From contig JAYEVK010000084.1 of assembly GCA_036346275.1 (NCBI GenBank), forward strand, positions 270,115 to 334,114: a stretch of 64,000 nt of DNA, read 5' to 3'. The stretch is from Otatea glauca. Taxonomy: Eukaryota > Streptophyta > Magnoliopsida > Poales > Poaceae. The notes below the pieces were generated by a model. That model saw nothing but the letters and a program-made list of their open reading frames with translations. It was not told the origin of the DNA and ran no database searches. The translations under genes and the position numbers were made by a program. The stretch's first letter is position 1, and every line of letters begins with the position of its first letter. This document shows positions 59,038 to 64,000 of this stretch, in pieces.

Positions 59038-59862
59038 CCGCCGGCTAATCGGACCGCCAACCGCAGAAAGGGGGATGCAAGCGAGATCATTCGGGCGAGG
59101 CCCAAGTCGCGTTTCGTCGGAGGCGCCTAGCATCGCGGAATGTACGTCGGGAAAGAAACACCGAACACGAGGTTTATACTGGTTTGAGCCCCCAAGGTCG
59201 GGTAACAGCACTACTCTAGTCTTGCCCTAAGGCGAAAGGTGTATATGCGGTTCTGTGAGGGAATACAAATAGGACCTGAGCCAGGGGCCGCTTAGAAGCC
59301 AGGCAGCGAGGGGGAGCTCGAGCGCCCCTTTCCTCGCCGTTGCCCTATTGTGTGTTTTTCTTGGTGTGTGTTGCGTGTTTTTTTTCGTTGTGTTCGTCCT
59401 CTGTGTGTTTCTTCTTTTTTTCTTTGTTCCTCCTTTGGTCGGGGCGATCCATTGCTTTTGTAGCCCTCCGAGAGCCTTGCTGCTTGGTCCCGAGGTCGAC
59501 GCTGAGCCCGTGGCGCCGACTGACGGGGTCACGAGAGGCGTCAATAGTCGTTGAGAGCTTGACGGGAGCTGTTGGACCCTAGTTCCCACGCAGGGGCACG
59601 TAGAGCGCTGATTCCCACGCACGGGAGAGTTTTTACACGAGATAAATAAATTGTTACACATGTCTTTTTCTCTGAGGGGCGTAGAGGTGTCGAGGTCGAG
59701 GCGGATGGTGTCTGCCCTTGTGCCTGTGCCCGAGCCCGTTGGTCCCGAGCCCGAGCATCGGGAGAGCACCTCCCAGGTCGGAGATGAGCCCCCGAACCCG
59801 CGGAAAGCCGCCATGAGGCCCCGGGGGATGCTTACACGTGGCGAGGGTACCGATCCCTAACA
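59038..59862 (-). repeat. 5' LTR of the Tat element
   Basis: Partner of 34206-35035, ending TACCGATCCCTAACA. Its inner terminus has lost the TG/CA dinucleotide (CCGCCGGCTAATCGGACC against TGTCGACGATCGGGACC), so the inner limit is set by alignment and by the PBS. Confidence 0.88.
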
Positions 59863-60167
59863 ATTTGCAACACATGCAAATATCTAGCTCCATGCAAACA
59901 ACAACCATTAAAATCATGTTGCATAAGCTCTCTCTGTTTGCAACACTTGCAAAACTTAGCTCCATGCAAAAACCACTTAAACCAAATTGCATAAGCTATC
60001 TCATTTTTGCAGCACATGCAAATCCATAGCTCCATGCAAAATCTAAATCAAGTAAGATTCAATAAGAAGCAAGCATGAGCTCCCTTATTTAAAACATATG
60101 CAAATACTTAGCTCATGCAAAATCTGTTAGTGCTATGCCCTTGAGGCAATCATTTAGATGATTGTAA
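59863..60167 (-). repeat. Right remainder of the inverted SIRE-type LTR, with 70-85-bp tandem repeats
   Basis: Begins with the second copy of the duplicated target ATTTG. Four imperfect units carry TTTGCAACACATGCAAAT...TAGCTCCATGCAAA (about 59863, 59938, 60006 and 60089). They resemble the CATTTGCAAACCCTATTCAC-type repeats left of the Tat element at 33700-34205. The sequence to 60167 (GTTAGTGCTATGCCC...) is unassigned. Confidence 0.6.
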
Positions 60168-60404
60168 CTGTCGGCGTTTCGAGCACCGGCAAGTAAATTT
60201 GTAAGTCTAAGGGTCGCTGCCCACTCTCGAATGGTTAGACTCGTAAGTCCAAGATGTATACCGTTCGGGCCAAGATCCCTTACTCAGCCAGGTGGTGGCG
60301 TTGTATTCTCTTCAAGCATGTATGATCGCACAAAGTTTACAAGCGAGAGTGCCAATGACTTAGCGAGATGGGTTTGATGGCGCTCCTCTCTTTTAAGGGA
60401 GTTC
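60168..60404. other. Fragment starting like a gypsy LTR
   Basis: TGTCGGCGTTTCGAGCACCG resembles the beginning of a common grass gypsy LTR. It is cut at 60404 by the next chromovirus. No partner is in the window. Confidence 0.4.
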
Positions 60405-63400
60405 TGGCGGGACCGAATTTGCAAATCCGACCCTCTGTATACCGTGACTAGTCCAGATCACGCTAGTGCACACAGCTCAACATAGATGCTATCATAGTCA
60501 CACACACAAATATAGCATAAACTTCATTAATTAATAATAATCGTTGTCTTACATGAATAATGCCTCAGTGGCTTAAAAAGAGTATCAATGAGAAGCAATG
60601 AAATAGAATAAACGCAGTTGGCGCCTCCGCTTACACATGTGCAACCGACGAGGCTCTGACTCTAAGCATTCGTGATCCAAGTAATCCTCCTCCATGAATG
60701 GTATAGATTCTCTTCTTCCGGGTTGTTGTTGTTGGGGTGAGTACATAAAGCACTCAACAAGTTGTGCACAACAATGCAAGTCTAATATTTTATATGATTG
60801 GCTTAATCCAAAGGAATGGCTAGTAAGGGTATTTTGCAATAAAGCAAGATTTAACAAGAATACAATAAATAGATTGGAAAGCAAGAAACAAATACAAAGA
60901 ATTAATAAATTCAAGATTTCAAATACACCAAGTTTCCAATCCTAAATTAATTTTTCCACTTTCCATGGCACCTTGCCATCCCAACAAGTTTTTGTTTAAC
61001 AAAAGTCTAACCCTTAACCAGAATTCCCTAGCATTGCCCAATACCGTGAGCACGGCTATTCAATAGATTGTACACTCGCAGAGGTTATGCACTTTACCCA
61101 CACGATACAACCAAACACCACCAAGGCGAGTGATCATAACAAAGCCTTTACAATGCTACACCTAGACCCAAGATCGCCGCTAAGGTTTCAACATCAAGGG
61201 TTAAACCACCACAACAGGCCCTCTCTTGCGCCATGTGAGTTAAACTGTGAACCCGACTCACTATTCACCACGACAAGATCAAATCTAGGTTTCACAAATT
61301 ATTCAACTAGGCTGTCCCATTCCTGCATATGTGGTTGCAAGAGAGACTCAGTCAAAGGCTTGCAAGGTTAAGTCCTTAAAGTGATTAAGGCAAGACTTCC
61401 ACATACCCCGCCAAACTCGCCCACCTTGGCACACCGCCCTTGCCACTTGCCTCAATCTAAAATCATTACCACCCCAGCTTGATTACCAAGCACCACATGC
61501 CATCAACATTTCAATCCCGATGTGTGACCTCTCGCCACGACAACTTGATATCATTGTGTGACAACACATGACACACCAATTCATAAACATTGTTCCATAT
61601 TCCATTAGTCAAGATTAAGTATCGACATTCTGACACATGTGATGACGTGGCATGGCTAAGCAATCTATGACGATCTAACTAGCCCATGTTGATTATCAAC
61701 TATAATTCCACATCCTAGGGTGACAAATAGATCATGGCATATAATTGACAAGGTATGGTTTAATTCAAATAGGCATATTATCTAATTCCCAGATTAATTG
61801 AAATCATTTATACACATAAAATATCATGCATAAAGTTTAAAAGACAAAATAGCGATTTGGTGAAAATTAGGTGCAACATGATCAAAGCACAACTTGCCTT
61901 GGAGTAGGTGCTGGTCTTGATCTGAGTTTGGGTCTTGAGCGACGAATCTTCCTCCTGATCACCGAGCGCTCAACGCCTACGCAAACGATGCCAAAATAGC
62001 AAATAAACACCAAACCAGAGAGCAAACAAACTCCAAAAATAAAATAAAATTCACCAATAAATAGATATTGATTTTACAATTTTTTAGAAATTTGAATCAC
62101 TCAAACCGAGTTAAAATGCAAAAGATATAGCCTTTTGAAGTTTGAATAACATCAAAATACGTAAAATAGAATTTCGATTTTTCTCAATTATTTTTCTATT
62201 GAAAAGATCTTTATTGCGCAACGACGCAGCACCGACGGACTAATCAGCGCCGACACGCCGCCGTCCATGGACTCGGTCCACGGAATCGCTCGTCCACCGT
62301 GGACGCGCCCACGCGGCCGCACCACGCCACCGACACGCGCGCGCGCATCGATTGGTCGCGACGCCGCGCCGATGCTCGACACGCCGGCGCCGATCCGCGC
62401 GACGATCCGACGCCACCGATCTACCCCACGTGGCTCAATCCCGATCGCCTATTCGGATCTAACGGTTAGAAATTTACCCGAGCTAAACATCGACGAAGAA
62501 GCGACGTGGCTTGATCCGACGGTTCGCGAAGATCCAACGGATGCGCCAAGCCCGAGACACGGCGGCGGGCTTGCACCGAGCGAGGAAGACGACCAACCAA
62601 CGGCGCTTCGACGCGACCGCGCGAAGAAGGGGCGACTCGACGCGACACGACGCGAGGAACTCTGATCCGAACCGATTCGGGAGGATGCTCGACGGCGCGA
62701 ATGGCGCAAAAACTCGCGGCGATCGCAAAGAACTACGGCGAGCTCTCGAGCGGCGATGGCGCTAAACAGCGAAGAGGCTAGAGCTACCGGCCGCGCAAGG
62801 GAACGAGGAACATCGGAGCGCGGCCGCGCTTTTATAGCCTCTGCGATGCGCGTGTGGAAGGAAACCTAAATCACGCGGCGGCGACGGCAGCGGCGGCGGA
62901 TTCGAAACCGAATCGAGACGACGATCGAGACCGTCCGATCCAAGATGAGCGCCAAGATTAGATCCGGCGATACGATCCGATCCGCTCTTTCCAAATCCAA
63001 CGGACGAGATCTAAACTTACCAAAACAACGCTGGTTTATCCCGACCACTTGATCTCGATCCAACGGCTCGCAAAGACTAGGGTTTCGCGAAGGAGGAGCC
63101 ATCCGATCTTCATCCAACGGCCACACACACGCGCGCGGTTGTGCTAACGGGCCGCACAAAGAATGGGTCACAAGACGCACAAAGGTCGGGCTTGGCCCAA
63201 GATCGCTCACTCGATTTTCAAAAGCTTTTGATTTAAAATAATTCCTAAATTAGATTAATCTATTTTAAGTAATTAAAATATCGTGAAAATCCTAAAATTC
63301 TCATAAATACTTTGAGACATTCGAGCTCAAATAAAATATTTTTGGTAAAACTTTATATTAACTTTATCTATATATATTTAGTTTTCACCAAAGGTTCAAT

Positions 63401-63504
63401 ATACTTAATTAAAATAAATTTAGATAATTTCGAAAAATCCAATAAATCGTAAAATCACAAAATGCACGTGAGCGAAATTATAAGCCAAATTTTGGGATGT
63501 TACA
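60405..63504 (-). repeat. 3' LTR of the second chromovirus (3100 bp)
   Basis: TGGCGGGACCGAATTTGCAA ... TTTGGGATGTTACA. Homologous blocks in the same order as 51531-55151: CCAGATCACGCTAGTGCACA; AATACCGTGAGCACGGCTAT; GCCCATGTTGATTATC; the bZIP/GC-rich block (62200-63200); and the AT-rich end. ORFs at 62188-62765 and 62866-63210 are artefacts of GC-rich LTR sequence. Confidence 0.8.
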
Positions 63505-64000
63505 AACCTCTTCTTAATGTAATCTCGAACCGAGATTCAAGGTCGACTAGGAATAGGTTTGAAATTCCATCTTTAGGTCCTCTTCACGCCCCTGTGTTGC
63601 CTCATTCTCGTAATGGTTGCTCCATCAACTCGCAAAACGAATCGACTTGTTCCTGGTTCATGTCCATGACATCCAAAATTTTCATTGATGTTCTTTGTAG
63701 GTCAAATCCTTCCGCAACTCAATCTCTTCCATAGGTGTCTACTCTCACTGCACCAAGACACTTCTTGAGTTGTGACACATGGAACACATCATGCACGCCG
63801 CCAAAGAATCGCGGTAATTCCAACCGATAAGCAACCTCCTCGACGGCTCAAAATTTTGAACGGTCCAACATATCTTGGGGCGAGCTTTCCTTTAGCGTGG
63901 AACCTTTAACTCCTTTCGAGGGGTAACCCTAAGATACACGAAATCATCGGCTCAAACTTAGATCACGACGCCGATTATCGGCAGAACTCTTTTGCCTTGA
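63505..64000 (-). pseudogene. Integrase C-terminal region of the second chromovirus
   Basis: Minus strand from the right edge: DDFVYLRVTPRKELKV (about 63920-63870), then a decayed GPY/F block (KICWTVQNFEPSRRLLIGW) and a HVSQLKK-like region around 63770, broken by stops. It continues to the chromodomain-like end near 63560. Similar to 45926-46330. Confidence 0.65.

Larger units (their letters stand above)
34206..59862 (-). mobile_element. Tat-lineage Ty3/gypsy retrotransposon with a nested chromovirus and an antisense gene
   Basis: Complete outer element. LTRs are 34206-35035 and 59038-59862 (about 0.83 kb each), with a perfect 5-bp target duplication ATTTG (34201-34205 and 59863-59867). Minus-strand order from the right: PBS, gag, protease, RT, RNase H, [chromovirus 42298-55151], connection segment, second (archaeal-type) RNase H, integrase. 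Then come a long noncoding region, an antisense plus-strand gene and the 3' LTR. The second RNase H and the antisense extra gene are marks of the Tat lineage. Without the insertion it is about 12.8 kb. RT, gag and the antisense gene contain stops, frameshifts or lost catalytic residues. Confidence 0.9.
60405..64000 (-). mobile_element. Second chromovirus of the same family, 3' part, running off the right edge
   Basis: A 3.1-kb LTR (60405-63504) is followed by a decayed polypurine tract and the integrase end, as in the element at 42298-55151. The left flank pentamer is AGTTC (60400-60404); its partner is beyond the window. The LTR is clearly related to, but far more diverged from, the other two than they are from each other, so this is a separate, older or sister-subfamily copy. 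Confidence 0.8.

Noticed and set aside
1..64000. tRNA, rRNA, snRNA or miRNA genes
   Set aside because: None recognised by eye. Hairpins seen belong to transposon ends or repeats; a covariance-model scan would be needed to exclude small RNAs.

Overview
The window is plant nuclear DNA, almost certainly from a grass (Poaceae). No prokaryotic gene organisation is present. The elements seen are a CACTA transposon with TNP2/DUF4218/DUF4216 remains, a Ty3/gypsy Tat-lineage element, a chromovirus with 3.6-kb LTRs, SIRE-type Ty1/copia LTRs, an L1-like LINE, and hAT-like and Tourist-like miniature elements. I see one plausible cellular gene, a small intronless gene on the minus strand at 10781-11197. 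Nearly everything else is transposable-element DNA in various states of decay. No tRNA, rRNA or CRISPR array was recognised.

Left part (1-30 kb). A CACTA element enters from the left edge and ends at 6063. It is followed by old LTR-like sequence, a 130-bp tandem duplication and the tail of a gypsy polyprotein. The host-like gene lies in a short unique island at 10.6-13.0 kb. A minus-strand copia element with 149-bp LTRs (12984 to about 21370) was hit by two solo LTRs: 14988-16138 (duplicated target CTACC) and 16609-18373 (CCATA). Next is a LINE broken by a Tourist-like element, which itself contains a hAT-like element, and by a second hAT-like element. A third, 1.4-kb hAT-like element is at 27759-29203.

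Right part (29.6-64 kb) is a deep nest, read outer to inner: a chromovirus-type LTR (from 29626), a SIRE LTR (from 31939), an inverted SIRE LTR with tandem repeats (from 32555), a Tat-lineage gypsy element (34206-59862, target ATTTG), and a complete chromovirus (42298-55151, target GTGGA) inside the Tat pol gene. At the right edge a second chromovirus of the same family begins (LTR 60405-63504).

The most interesting object is on the plus strand at 35578-38146, inside the Tat element between the end of pol and the 3' LTR and antisense to pol. It is a decayed gene with six or more credible GT-AG introns, a 'putative gypsy-type transposon' (PF04195-like) N-terminal domain and a coiled-coil C-terminus. 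All autonomous elements look dead (stops, frameshifts, lost catalytic residues). Their boundaries, target duplications, primer-binding sites and insertion order are nevertheless readable.

All domain names rest on motif recognition by eye; no database search was run. Boundaries inside decayed coding regions are approximate.
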